Shown in pieces: positions 24,226 through 32,049 of a stretch of DNA of 64,000 bases (the stretch's first letter is position 1; each line of letters opens with the position of its first letter). The stretch is from contig CAVPFC010000005.1 of the NCBI GenBank assembly GCA_963703605.1, positions 62,001 through 126,000 on the forward strand, in the 5' to 3' direction. This DNA is from DASXKD01 sp963703605 (GTDB lineage: Bacteria; Actinomycetota; Actinomycetes; Streptosporangiales; Streptosporangiaceae). The notes beneath the pieces are model-generated. The model was not told the origin of the DNA and ran no database searches. It worked only from the letters and a program-made list of their open reading frames with translations. The position numbers were made by a program, and so were the translations under genes.

Positions 24226-24933
24226 ATGGCTAACGATGACAAGAACCCGCTGTTCAGTGACCGGATGCGGGAGCAGCTGCTGCTGCGGCGGATCCTCGTG
24301 CTCGACGGGGTGCTCGACGACGACAACGGAACGCTGCTCACCACGCAGCTGCTGACGCTCGCCGCCGAGGATCCCACCGCCGACGCCGCGCTGTGGATCC
24401 ACTCACCCGGCGGATCCGTGCCGTCCATGCTCGCGATCCGTGACGTCATGCGGCTCGTGCCCTGCGAGGTCTCGACCCTGGCGCTGGGGCTTGCCTGTAG
24501 CGCCGGGCAGTTCCTGCTCTCGGCCGGCGCCAAGGGCAAGCGGTTCGCGCTGCCGCACGCCCGCATCCTCATGCACCGGGGCTCGGCCGGTATCGGCGGC
24601 AGCGCGGCCGACATCGAGGTGCAGGCCAACGACCTGCGGCACATGGTCGACACCGTGCTCGGCATCATCGCTGAGGACACCGGCCAGGCGGTCGAACGCA
24701 TCTTCGACGATTCCCTGCACGACCACTGGTACACAGCCGCCGAGGCCAGGGACTACGGCTTCATCGACGAGATCGTCAGCTCGTTCGGCCAGGTCATGCC
24801 CGCGAGAAAGCACCGGATCGGGCTGACGGGCGCGCCTCCCACTCTGCCGACTGGCGCGCCTCCGGCACGACCAAGCGCCCCGCTTTCTGGCGCGCCTCCG
24901 GCACCACGTCCCGCGAGGGAGGCAGGGACATAG
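24226..24933 (+). CDS. clpP: ATP-dependent Clp protease proteolytic subunit (ClpP3-like), active-site triad intact
   Basis: A 235-residue ClpP from ATG 24226 (an upstream in-frame ATG at 24208 is possible). The triad is intact: Ser92 in GLACSAGQFLLSAG, His117 in RILMHRGSAG and Asp166 in LHDHWYTAAEA. The strand-binding loop WIHSPGGSVPSM is normal. A Pro/Ala tail with repeated GAPP units (residues 201-230) is unusual; it may be a disordered extension. The next clpP follows after three bases, as in the streptomycete clpP3-clpP4 operon. The subunit assembles into a barrel with its partner and is fed by a Clp ATPase encoded elsewhere. Confidence 0.92.
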   Translation: MANDDKNPLFSDRMREQLLLRRILVLDGVLDDDNGTLLTTQLLTLAAEDPTADAALWIHSPGGSVPSMLAIRDVMRLVPCEVSTLALGLACSAGQFLLSAGAKGKRFALPHARILMHRGSAGIGGSAADIEVQANDLRHMVDTVLGIIAEDTGQAVERIFDDSLHDHWYTAAEARDYGFIDEIVSSFGQVMPARKHRIGLTGAPPTLPTGAPPARPSAPLSGAPPAPRPAREAGT

Positions 24934-24936
24934 ACA

Positions 24937-25587
24937 ATGAGCTACACCATCCCGAACGTCATCGCCCAGCATCCGCGCGGCGAACGGATCATGGACGTGT
25001 ACTCACACCTGCTCACCGAGCGCATCGTCTACCTGGGCACCGCGATCGACCCCGGAGTCGCCAACACGCTCATCGCTCAGCTCCTGCACCTCGAGGCGGA
25101 CGGCCCGGAGCAGGAGATCAACCTGTACATCAACTGCGAGGGCGGCGACCTGCCCTCGATGCTCGCCGTCTACGACAGCATGCAGTTCATCCAGGCGCCG
25201 GTCGCGACCTTCTGCGTGGGCCAGGCGATCGGCGTCGGCGCCGTGCTGCTCGCCGCCGGGACCGCCGGCCATCGCGCCATGCTGCCGCACGCACGGGTGG
25301 TCCTGCATCAGCCCGCCGGGCGCGGCCAGGGCGCGATCCCGGACCTGATCCTCCAGGCGGACGAGGTCGTCCGGATGCGCGCCGAGATCGAGGCGATCCT
25401 GTCCCAGCACACCGGCCAGTCGGCGCAGACGCTGCGGGCCGACACCGATCGCGACCGGGTGCTCACCGCGCAGGCCGCGATGGACTACGGGATCGTCGAC
25501 CACGTGCTCGGCCAGCGGTTCGCGGCCGCCGTCGCGGCCGGGGTGCCCCAGTCCCCCGGTGCCCTTACGCCGCCAGAGCGAGCATGA
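24937..25587 (+). CDS. clpP: ClpP-family subunit lacking the nucleophilic serine (ClpP4/ClpR-like)
   Basis: A 216-residue ClpP homologue. The sequence around the nucleophile is CVGQAIGVGAVLLAAG, where active ClpPs have GQAASMGA, so Gly99 replaces Ser (codon GGC at 25231). His124 (VVLHQPAGRG) and Asp173 (DRDRVLTA) remain. The substrate-strand loop is also changed: INCEGGDLPSM instead of the usual SPGGS. It is probably a structural or regulatory ring partner of the upstream ClpP, comparable with plastid and cyanobacterial ClpR. The sequence and reading frame are otherwise intact, which argues against decay. The stop overlaps the convergent PopR gene by 23 bases. Confidence 0.9.
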   Translation: MSYTIPNVIAQHPRGERIMDVYSHLLTERIVYLGTAIDPGVANTLIAQLLHLEADGPEQEINLYINCEGGDLPSMLAVYDSMQFIQAPVATFCVGQAIGVGAVLLAAGTAGHRAMLPHARVVLHQPAGRGQGAIPDLILQADEVVRMRAEIEAILSQHTGQSAQTLRADTDRDRVLTAQAAMDYGIVDHVLGQRFAAAVAAGVPQSPGALTPPERA

Positions 25588-25930
25588 CCGGACCGGACGC
25601 GCGGGAGACGGCGGCGTCCTGCTGGCGGCGCAGGTCGCCGGCCACCTGCTCGGTCAGCCCGGCGAGCGTGATACCCAGCGCCCCGGCGAGGGCCGCGATC
25701 ATCTCGCTCGACGGTTCCTTGCGCCCGCGCTCGATCTCGGACAGGTACTGCGGCGATATGCCCGCCCGGCCCGCCGTCCCGGCGAGCGTCTCGTCCTGAT
25801 CCAGGCGGAGGGCCCGCAGCCGCTTGCCGAGCACCTCCCGCCACAGCGGTTCGGCGGGCGGTGGCTGCTGGGCGGGCCGCTGCGGCGGGGGCTCCCGCCG
25901 GAACGGCAACACGGGCGCGCGCTCGGCCAT
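25565..25930 (-). CDS. popR: PopR/ClgR-like XRE family regulator with C-terminal Ala-Leu-Ala-Ala
   Basis: A 121-residue protein. After a Pro-rich N-terminus comes a helix-turn-helix: REVLGKRLRALRLDQDETL, GRAGISPQYLSEIERGRKEP, SSEMIAALAGALGI. This is the ClgR/PopR signature, known to control clp genes in actinobacteria. In Streptomyces lividans PopR activates clpP3-clpP4, and its ClpP1/P2-dependent turnover depends on two C-terminal alanines. This protein ends VMLALAA, like an ssrA tag. The gene is convergent with clpP4 and overlaps its 3' end by 23 bases. TACGCT lies five bases before the ATG, possibly a leaderless start. Confidence 0.88.
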   Translation of the reverse strand: MAERAPVLPFRREPPPQRPAQQPPPAEPLWREVLGKRLRALRLDQDETLAGTAGRAGISPQYLSEIERGRKEPSSEMIAALAGALGITLAGLTEQVAGDLRRQQDAAVSRASGPVMLALAA

Positions 25931-26008
25931 ACCTCAGCGTAAGAACGGGCGGCCGCCCGCGACATCGATTTCGCTGCCGGCGGACCCGGCCCCCAAGCGC
26001 GGGCGCGC

Positions 26009-26014
26009 TACCGT
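26009..26014 (+). promoter_or_regulatory. -10 box for leaderless D-amino-acid oxidase transcript
   Basis: TACCGT is followed by six bases and the GTG at 26021. No ribosome site is present. Confidence 0.4.
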
Positions 26015-26020
26015 CGGGGT

Positions 26021-27022
26021 GTGCCAAGCAGCGACTGCGACGTGCTGGTGGTGGGCGCGGGCGTGTCCGGGCTCACCACGGCGATCTGCCTCGCCGAGGC
26101 CGGGGTGCGCGCCGTCATTCAGGCGGCCGTGCCCCCGGCCCAGACCACATCCTCGGTCGCTGGCGCGATCTGGGGACCGCATCTGGTCGAGGAAAGCCCG
26201 CGGAGCGCCCGGTGGCGCCGCGGCACGCTGGCCGTGCTCCGGGGGCTCGCCGACGAGGCCGGGACCGGCGTGCGGGTCGTGACCGGCGTCGACGCGGCGC
26301 GCGGCGAACCGCCGCCACTCGGGCCGCCCCCGGACTGGCTCCGCGACCTCGGCACGGCCACCCCGTGCACCCGGGACAGCCTGCCACCCGGGTTCACCAG
26401 CGGGTGGCGTTACGCGGCGCCGCTGGTGCACATGCCGACCTACCTCGGCTATCTCCAGGCCCGGTTCGAGAAGGCCGGCGGGCTGGTGGAGACCGCGACC
26501 GTGCGCTCGCTCACCGGCGCGGCCCGCGAGCGCGGCGTCCGCGCCGTGGTGAACTGCACCGGGGCCGGCGCGCGCGACCTGGTGCCCGACCCGGCGCTGA
26601 CCGCGTTCCGCGGCCAGGTCGTCGTGGCCGCCAACCCGGGCATCACCGGCTTCTTCATCGGCCCCCCGGACGACACCGCGGACCTGGTGTACCTGTTCCC
26701 GCACGGGGACACGGTGATCCTCGGCGGCACCGAGGTGGCCGGCGACTGGAACCCCGAGCCCGTGCCGGCCCTGGCCGAGCGGATCCTGCGCGACTGCACG
26801 GCGATCGAGCCGCGGCTGCGTGGCGCTCCGGTCCTGGACCACCGGGTGGGGCTGCGCCCGTACCGGCCCCGGGTCCGCCTGGAGACCGGGCCCGGGCACG
26901 CGGATCCGCAGCAGCCGCTCGTCGTGCACAACTACGGTCACGGCGGCGCCGGGATCACCATGTCCTGGGGCTGCGCCCGCGACGCCGCCGCGCTGGTCAC
27001 TCAGGCGCTGGGGGCTCAGTAA
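26021..27022 (+). CDS. FAD-dependent oxidoreductase, D-amino-acid oxidase-like
   Basis: A 333-residue DAO-family flavoprotein: the FAD-binding VLVVGAGVSGLTTAICLAEAG at the N-terminus, then SSVAGAIWGPHL, AAPLVHMPTYLGYL, VVNCTGAGARDL, and HRVGLRPYRPRVRLE with the substrate Arg. Near the C-terminus, VVHNYGHGGAGITMSWG is the second FAD motif. It would oxidise D-amino acids to keto acids, ammonia and peroxide. It overlaps the convergent maleylpyruvate isomerase-like gene by seven bases. No D-amino-acid transport or racemase gene is near. Confidence 0.9.
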   Translation: MPSSDCDVLVVGAGVSGLTTAICLAEAGVRAVIQAAVPPAQTTSSVAGAIWGPHLVEESPRSARWRRGTLAVLRGLADEAGTGVRVVTGVDAARGEPPPLGPPPDWLRDLGTATPCTRDSLPPGFTSGWRYAAPLVHMPTYLGYLQARFEKAGGLVETATVRSLTGAARERGVRAVVNCTGAGARDLVPDPALTAFRGQVVVAANPGITGFFIGPPDDTADLVYLFPHGDTVILGGTEVAGDWNPEPVPALAERILRDCTAIEPRLRGAPVLDHRVGLRPYRPRVRLETGPGHADPQQPLVVHNYGHGGAGITMSWGCARDAAALVTQALGAQ

Positions 27023-27795
27023 CCGGGGAAGACCGCGCGCACCCGGTCGAGCAGCGCGGGGTCGCCGCCGAACCCCACCGACGGCGTGTGCCCGGGGTCA
27101 AGCCGCCCGTAGAACAGGCGCAGCAGGGCCTCGGCGGGCAGGACCAGTTCCCCGTTGGGGGCGCCCTCGGCCGGCCACGGGACCAGGGTCACCTTGTCCG
27201 TCACGTCGAGCAGGAAATCGGCGGCGGAATCGCTGGCCCGCAGGCGTACCCGCAAGGGCCCCTCGCCCGCGCGCCCGGTTCGCTCGGCGAGCCAGGACAC
27301 CCGCCCGTACAGCAGGGCCACCGCCTCGGGGTCCACCACGGCGATCGGGTCGATGGCCGCGGCCACGTCCCAGGTGTGTATCGCGTGCTCGCTCAGCCGC
27401 ATCCCGACCACACCGGCCGCGTCCAGCGTCATGCCGAAGAAGTCGAAGCTGATGCCGGCCAGCTCGTCCTCGGTCAGCTCCTCCAGGCGGCTGACGTACG
27501 CGTCGTCGGCGGGCAGACAGTCGGCCGCCTGCTGCGCCGGGGTCTTGGCGTTCCAGACGTCCCAGATCGGGGCGAACGCCTCCCGGTCCATGGGCTCCCC
27601 GGTGAGCGCCGATTCCAGCATCAGCCCCGCGATCTCGGCCCCGCTGCCCAGGTGCGAAAGCACCTGCGCGACGCTCCAGTCCGTGCAGTACGACCGGCTG
27701 CTCAGGAAGTCCTCGCTGACGGCGCGGACCAGCGACGCAAGCCGCTCATGGGAGTGCCGGAGGGCAGCGATCAGGGTTTGGGGTGCGGGTTCCAC
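27016..27795 (-). CDS. Maleylpyruvate isomerase N-terminal domain (DinB-like) protein
   Basis: A 259-residue protein of the mycothiol-dependent maleylpyruvate isomerase/DinB fold. The N-terminal domain has LVRAVSEDFLSSRSYCTDWSV and VLSHLGSGAE, a helical bundle with metal-ligand His. The middle has MRLSEHAIHTWDVAAAI, the second typical His site. Most actinobacterial members are uncharacterised thiol transferase-like proteins. Mycothiol use is consistent with the lineage but unproven. No operon partner; it is transcribed toward the oxidase gene. Confidence 0.85.
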   Translation of the reverse strand: MEPAPQTLIAALRHSHERLASLVRAVSEDFLSSRSYCTDWSVAQVLSHLGSGAEIAGLMLESALTGEPMDREAFAPIWDVWNAKTPAQQAADCLPADDAYVSRLEELTEDELAGISFDFFGMTLDAAGVVGMRLSEHAIHTWDVAAAIDPIAVVDPEAVALLYGRVSWLAERTGRAGEGPLRVRLRASDSAADFLLDVTDKVTLVPWPAEGAPNGELVLPAEALLRLFYGRLDPGHTPSVGFGGDPALLDRVRAVFPGY

Positions 27796-27917
27796 GACGG
27801 CTCCGTTATGCGGGAAGACAGGGATGCGGCGGCCGGGGCCGCCTCGCCAAGCCTACGGCTACCACACGCGGCCCGCGGGCGCGGGCGGGCCCCGGGGCGC
27901 GGGGCGCGGCCACATCC

Positions 27918-27923
27918 TAGGGT
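27918..27923 (+). promoter_or_regulatory. -10 box for leaderless LLM oxidoreductase transcript
   Basis: TAGGGT is followed by exactly seven bases and the ATG at 27931. No clear ribosome site or -35 is seen. Confidence 0.45.
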
Positions 27924-27930
27924 TGGGGGC

Positions 27931-28854
27931 ATGAGGATCGGTTTCGGCGCGCCCGTTTCTGGGGCCTGGGCAACACCTGACAATCTGGGGCGGTTCGCCG
28001 CCCTGGCGGAAAAGGCCGGATACGGCTCGCTCTGGACGTTCCAGCGGCTGCTGGTGCCGGAGGGTTCCGCGATGGAGCCGGTGTACCACAGCGTGCTGGA
28101 CCCCATGGTCGCGCTCGGGTACGCGGCGGCGGTGACCGAGCGGATCCGGCTCGGCGTCGCGGTGGTCAACATGCCCTACGAGTCCCCCGCCATCGTGGCC
28201 AAACAGGCCGCCTCCGTGGACGTGCTGTCCGGCGGGCGGCTGGACCTGGGGCTCGGCATCGGGTGGATGCCGGAGGAGTTCGCCATGACCGGCGGCACGA
28301 TGGGCGGGCGCGGCGCCCGGACCGAGGAGTACCTCGACGTGCTGCACCACCTGTGGGCGGGCGGGGTGACGGAGTTCCACGGCGCGCACTACACGATCCC
28401 GGCGGGCCGGTTCGCGCCGCTGCCGGTGCAGCGCCCCGGTCCCCCGGTGCTGCTCGGCGGCATGGTGCCGCGCGCGCTCGAGCGGGTGGGCAGGCTGGCC
28501 GACGGGTGGGTGACCTCCAGCCGCACCGACCTGTCCCGGATCAGCGAGCTGATCGCCGTGGTCCGGGGGGCGGCGGAGCAGGCGGGCCGGGATCCGGCCT
28601 CGATCCGGGTGGTCTGCCGCGGCGTGGTCCGCTGGGGCGCCCCGGTGACCGTGCCCGAGGGGGGCGGCCGGCTGCCGCTGTCGGGCAGCTTCGACGACAT
28701 CCGCGCCGACGCCGCGCTGCTTGCCGAACGCGGCGTCACCGAGATCTTCTACGACCTCAACTGGGACCCGCTGGTGGGCTCGCCCGCCGCGGATCCGGCC
28801 GGTGCCGCGGCGCGGGCCGAGGAGATCTTGGAAGGACTTGCGCCAGGCCGTTGA
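27931..28854 (+). CDS. LLM class F420-dependent oxidoreductase
   Basis: A 307-residue TIM-barrel luciferase-like monooxygenase-family enzyme. Typical features: GSLWTFQRLLVP, RIRLGVAVVNMPYESP, the cofactor-binding turn SGGRLDLGLGIGWMPEEF, and LPVQRPGPPVLLGGMVPRAL. These match actinobacterial F420-dependent reductases or monooxygenases of unknown substrate. The ATG has no ribosome site but has TAGGGT seven bases upstream. The open frame continues far upstream only as a shadow of other genes. Confidence 0.88.
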   Translation: MRIGFGAPVSGAWATPDNLGRFAALAEKAGYGSLWTFQRLLVPEGSAMEPVYHSVLDPMVALGYAAAVTERIRLGVAVVNMPYESPAIVAKQAASVDVLSGGRLDLGLGIGWMPEEFAMTGGTMGGRGARTEEYLDVLHHLWAGGVTEFHGAHYTIPAGRFAPLPVQRPGPPVLLGGMVPRALERVGRLADGWVTSSRTDLSRISELIAVVRGAAEQAGRDPASIRVVCRGVVRWGAPVTVPEGGGRLPLSGSFDDIRADAALLAERGVTEIFYDLNWDPLVGSPAADPAGAAARAEEILEGLAPGR

Positions 28855-28949
28855 CCTGGTGTTTACCGCCTCACAGGTACAGCGCGCCGCAGGCGGGTAG
28901 GAAAGCCCTCGGACGGCCGACTCTCTCATCGGGGAGGAGATGGGGCCGC

Positions 28950-29303
28950 ATGGATACCGAGACGGCAGTCTCCTATCAGGCTGCTGTGCCGGGAACGCCC
29001 GTGCTCACCCGGTCCGGCACGGAAATCGGCACGCTCGAGCACGTGCTGGAGGTGCCCAGCCTGGGCCTCTTCGACGGGATCGTGGTGGCCACCGACTGGG
29101 GCCTGCGGTTCATCGCCGCCGACCAGGTCGGGCTGATCACCATCAGGAACGTCCGGTGCACGCTCGACGACGCGGAGGCGGCCAAGCTGCCGCCGCCCGA
29201 CGGCGCCGCGGTGTACCGGGTCAGTTCCCTGGACGAGATCGGCGACTCGCTGCACGAGCGCCTCGGCCGGATGTTCCGCAGGCCGTACTGGACCCAGGAG
29301 TAA
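28950..29303 (+). CDS. PRC-barrel-like domain protein
   Basis: A 117-residue protein. Residues about 15-70 form a PRC-barrel-like beta domain (VLTRSGTEIGTLEHVLEVP, FDGIVVATDWGLRFIAADQVG). The acidic C-terminal region (YRVSSLDEIGDSLHERLGRMF) ends in RRPYWTQE. PRC-barrel domains bind RNA-processing or photosynthetic partners, or serve as scaffolds; no partner is evident here. A GGGGAGGAG ribosome site lies about ten bases upstream, so this transcript is not leaderless. Confidence 0.75.
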   Translation: MDTETAVSYQAAVPGTPVLTRSGTEIGTLEHVLEVPSLGLFDGIVVATDWGLRFIAADQVGLITIRNVRCTLDDAEAAKLPPPDGAAVYRVSSLDEIGDSLHERLGRMFRRPYWTQE

Positions 29304-29374
29304 CTGGCCCGCCCCGGCAGCGGCCGCAGGCACCGGGGGGTTCCGGGGGTCGCCCCCCCGGGCCAGCACTGCGC

Positions 29375-29380
29375 TACCCT
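29375..29380 (+). promoter_or_regulatory. -10 box for leaderless valS transcript
   Basis: TACCCT is followed by exactly seven bases and the ATG at 29388. A GC-rich hairpin-like stretch (about 29342-29362) just upstream may end the previous transcript. Confidence 0.45.
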
Positions 29381-29387
29381 TGGCGCC

Positions 29388-31992
29388 ATGAGCACCGAAT
29401 CCCGCCCCAGCGCCAGCCTCGTGCCGGGCAAGCCTTCGCTTGACGGCATCGAGGACAAGTGGTCTCGCCGGTGGGAAGCCTCGGGCGTAGTACAAGTTTG
29501 ACCGCACCGCCTCCCGCGGCGACGTCTTCGCCGTCGACACTCCCCCGCTGACGGTCAGCGGAAAGCTGCACATCGGGCACGTCTACTCGTTCACGCAGAC
29601 CGATTGCATCGCCCGGTTTCAGCGCATGCGCGGCAAATCGGTGTTCTACCCGATCGGGTGGGACGACAACGGGCTGCCGACCGAGCGCCGGGTGCAGAAC
29701 TACTTTCACGTGCGGTGTGACCCGTCGCTTCCCTTTGATCCCGGTTTCGTGCCGCCCACCAGCCCCGGCCCGGAACAGGTGCCGGTCTCCCGGCGCAACT
29801 TCGTGGAGTTGTGCAGCCGGCTGACCGACCTGGACGAACAGGCGTTCGAGGAGGTGTGGCGGCGGCTCGGCTTGTCGGTGGACTGGTCCACGATGTACCG
29901 GACCATCGACGACGGGTCCCGGGCCATCTCCCAGCGGGCGTTCCTGCGCAACCTGGCCCGCGGCGAGGCCTACCTGGCCGAGGCGCCGACGCTGTGGGAC
30001 ACCACGTTCCAGACCGCGGTGGCGCACGCCGAGGTGGAGGACCGCGAGGTGGCCGGGGCGATGCACCGGATCGCCTTCCACGGCCCCGGCGGCGCGGCGA
30101 TCCCGGTGGCCACCACCCGCCCGGAACTGCTCCCCGCGTGCGTGGCGCTGGTCGCCCATCCCGGCGACGAGCGCTACACCGGGCTGATCGGGACGAGCGC
30201 GCGCTCGCCGCTGTTCGGCGTGGAGGTGCCCGTGCTGGCGCACCACCTGGCCGACCCGGCCAAGGGGACGGGGATCGCCATGGTGTGCACGTTCGGCGAC
30301 AGCACCGACGTGACCTGGTGGCGGGACCTGCGGCTGCCCGCGCGGCCGGTCATGGGCCGGGACGGCCGGCTGCTGCCCAACCCGCCGGCGGCCATCACCG
30401 GCAGGGACGGGCGGGCCGCGTACCGGCAGCTCGCCGGGGAGACCGCGCCGGCCGCCAGGAAGCGGATCACCGCGATGCTGCGCGCGGCCGGGGACCTGCT
30501 GGCCGGCCCGGAACCGGTGCGGCACGCGGTGAACTTCTACGAGAAGGGCAGCCAGCCGCTGGAGATCGTGACCACCCGGCAGTGGTACGTGCGCAACGGC
30601 GCGCTCGACGACGGCCTGCGCGCGGCGATGCTGGCCCGCGGCGCGGAGCTCACCTGGCACCCGGGGTTCATGCGGACCAGGTACGAGAACTGGGTGAGCG
30701 GCCTGGCCGGCGACTGGCTGGTCAGCCGGCAGCGCTTCTTCGGCGTGCCCATCCCGGTCTGGTACCCGCTGGACGCCGAGGGCCACCCCCGCTACGACGA
30801 GCCGATCATCCCGGCCGATGCCACGCTGCCGGTCGACCCGGCGGCCGACACCCCGCCCGGTTTCTCGCCGGACCAGCGGGGCAGGCCGAACGGGTTCGCC
30901 GGGGATCCCGACGTGATGGACACCTGGGCGACGTCCTCGCTCACCCCGCGGATCGCGGCCCGGTGGACCCTCGACGGCGACTTCTTCGACCGCGTCTACC
31001 CGATGGACCTGCGGCCGCAGGCGCACGAGATCATCCGGACCTGGCTGTTCTACACGGTGCTCCGTTCGCAGTTGGAGGACGGCAAGCTGCCGTGGCGGCA
31101 CGCGGCGATCTCCGGCTGGGTGCTGGACCCGGACCGCAAGAAGATGTCCAAGTCGGCGGGGAACGTGGTCACGCCGATGGACTCGCTGCGCAGGCACGGC
31201 AGCGACGCGGTGCGCTACTGGGCGGCTCGCGGCCGCCTCGGCGCGGATCAGGTGTTCGACCCGGCGCAGCTGCGGGTCGGCCGCCGGCTGGCGATCAAGA
31301 TACTCAACGCAAGCAAGTTCGTGCTCAGCTTCGGCGAGCCGGACGGGGACGGGGCCGGTCCCGCCGCCCCCGGCCGCGAGCTGATCAGCGAACCGCTGGA
31401 TGCGGCGATGCTGGAGCGGCTGGCCGGGGTGATCGCGCAGTGCACGAACGCGCTGGAGGGCTACGACCACGCCGGGGCGCTGGCCGCGGCCGAGGAGTTC
31501 TTCTGGTTCCTCTGCGACGACTATCTGGAGCTGGTGAAGGGCCGCGCCTACGGGGAGCGCGGCGCGGCGCCCGCGCGGTCCGCCCGGGCGGCGCTGCGGC
31601 TCGCGCTGTCCGCGCTGTTGCGGCTGTTCGCCCCGTTCCTGCCGTACGTCACCGAGGAGGTGTGGTCGTGGTGGCAGCAGGGCTCGGTGCACCGCGCCGC
31701 CTGGCCCGGCCCGGCCGAGGTGCGGCCGGCCGCCGTGAAAGGGGAGGCGGGTAGGGGGCACCCGGTGACTCTCGCCGCGGCGTCCGGGGCCATCGCCGCC
31801 ATCCGGGGCGCCAAGTCGGGGGCCAGGATGTCGATGCGGGCGCCGGTGCGCACGCTGGTCGTGGCGGCGCGGCGGGACCACCTGGACGCGCTGACCGCGA
31901 TCCTGCCCGACCTTCAGGCGGCGGGCCACGTGGAGAACACCGAACTGCGCTGCACCGACCGGGCCGAGCCCGCCTACGAGGTCAGCCTCTGA
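29388..31992 (+). CDS. valS: Valyl-tRNA synthetase (archaeal-type), frameshifted near the N-terminus
   Basis: Class I synthetase charging tRNA-Val in the cytoplasm. From ATG 29388 the frame reads KPSLDGIEDKWSRRWEASGV, then stops at 29502. One extra base in GTAG (29487-29490) breaks it; the correct frame resumes at 29491 with YKFDRTASRGDV, includes HIGH (GKLHIGHVYSF) and GWDDNGLPTERRVQNYF. Later come the editing domain (PVATTRPELLPACV), the anticodon-binding region and KMSKS (DRKKMSKSAGN). Repaired length is 867 residues, normal. The GWDDNGLPTERRVQNY type differs from the common bacterial ValRS and resembles archaeal and some alphaproteobacterial or actinobacterial enzymes. It may be the only or a second ValRS. 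Confidence 0.85.
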
Positions 31993-32046
31993 CCGGGCCA
32001 GCCTCTGACAGGGCCAGCCTCTGATCGGCTCAGCCCCTGATCCGGC
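31983..32046. repeat. 16-bp tandem repeat, four copies, over the valS stop codon
   Basis: Four 16-bp units of the form CAGCCTCTGAnnGGGC (31983, 31999, 32015, 32031) run through the valS stop and the gap to the next gene. Copies differ at a few positions. Each includes a TGA, in different frames because 16 is not a multiple of three. Confidence 0.75.
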
Positions 32047-32049
32047 GGG

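Noticed and set aside
25861..27930. Long upstream extension of the LLM oxidoreductase frame
   Set aside because: It overlaps the DAO and maleylpyruvate isomerase genes in other frames. The family start and a -10 box fit ATG 27931.
29374..31929. An 851-residue open frame antisense to valS
   Set aside because: Low-complexity Arg/Gly/His composition with no recognisable motif; the sense strand encodes a clear ValRS.
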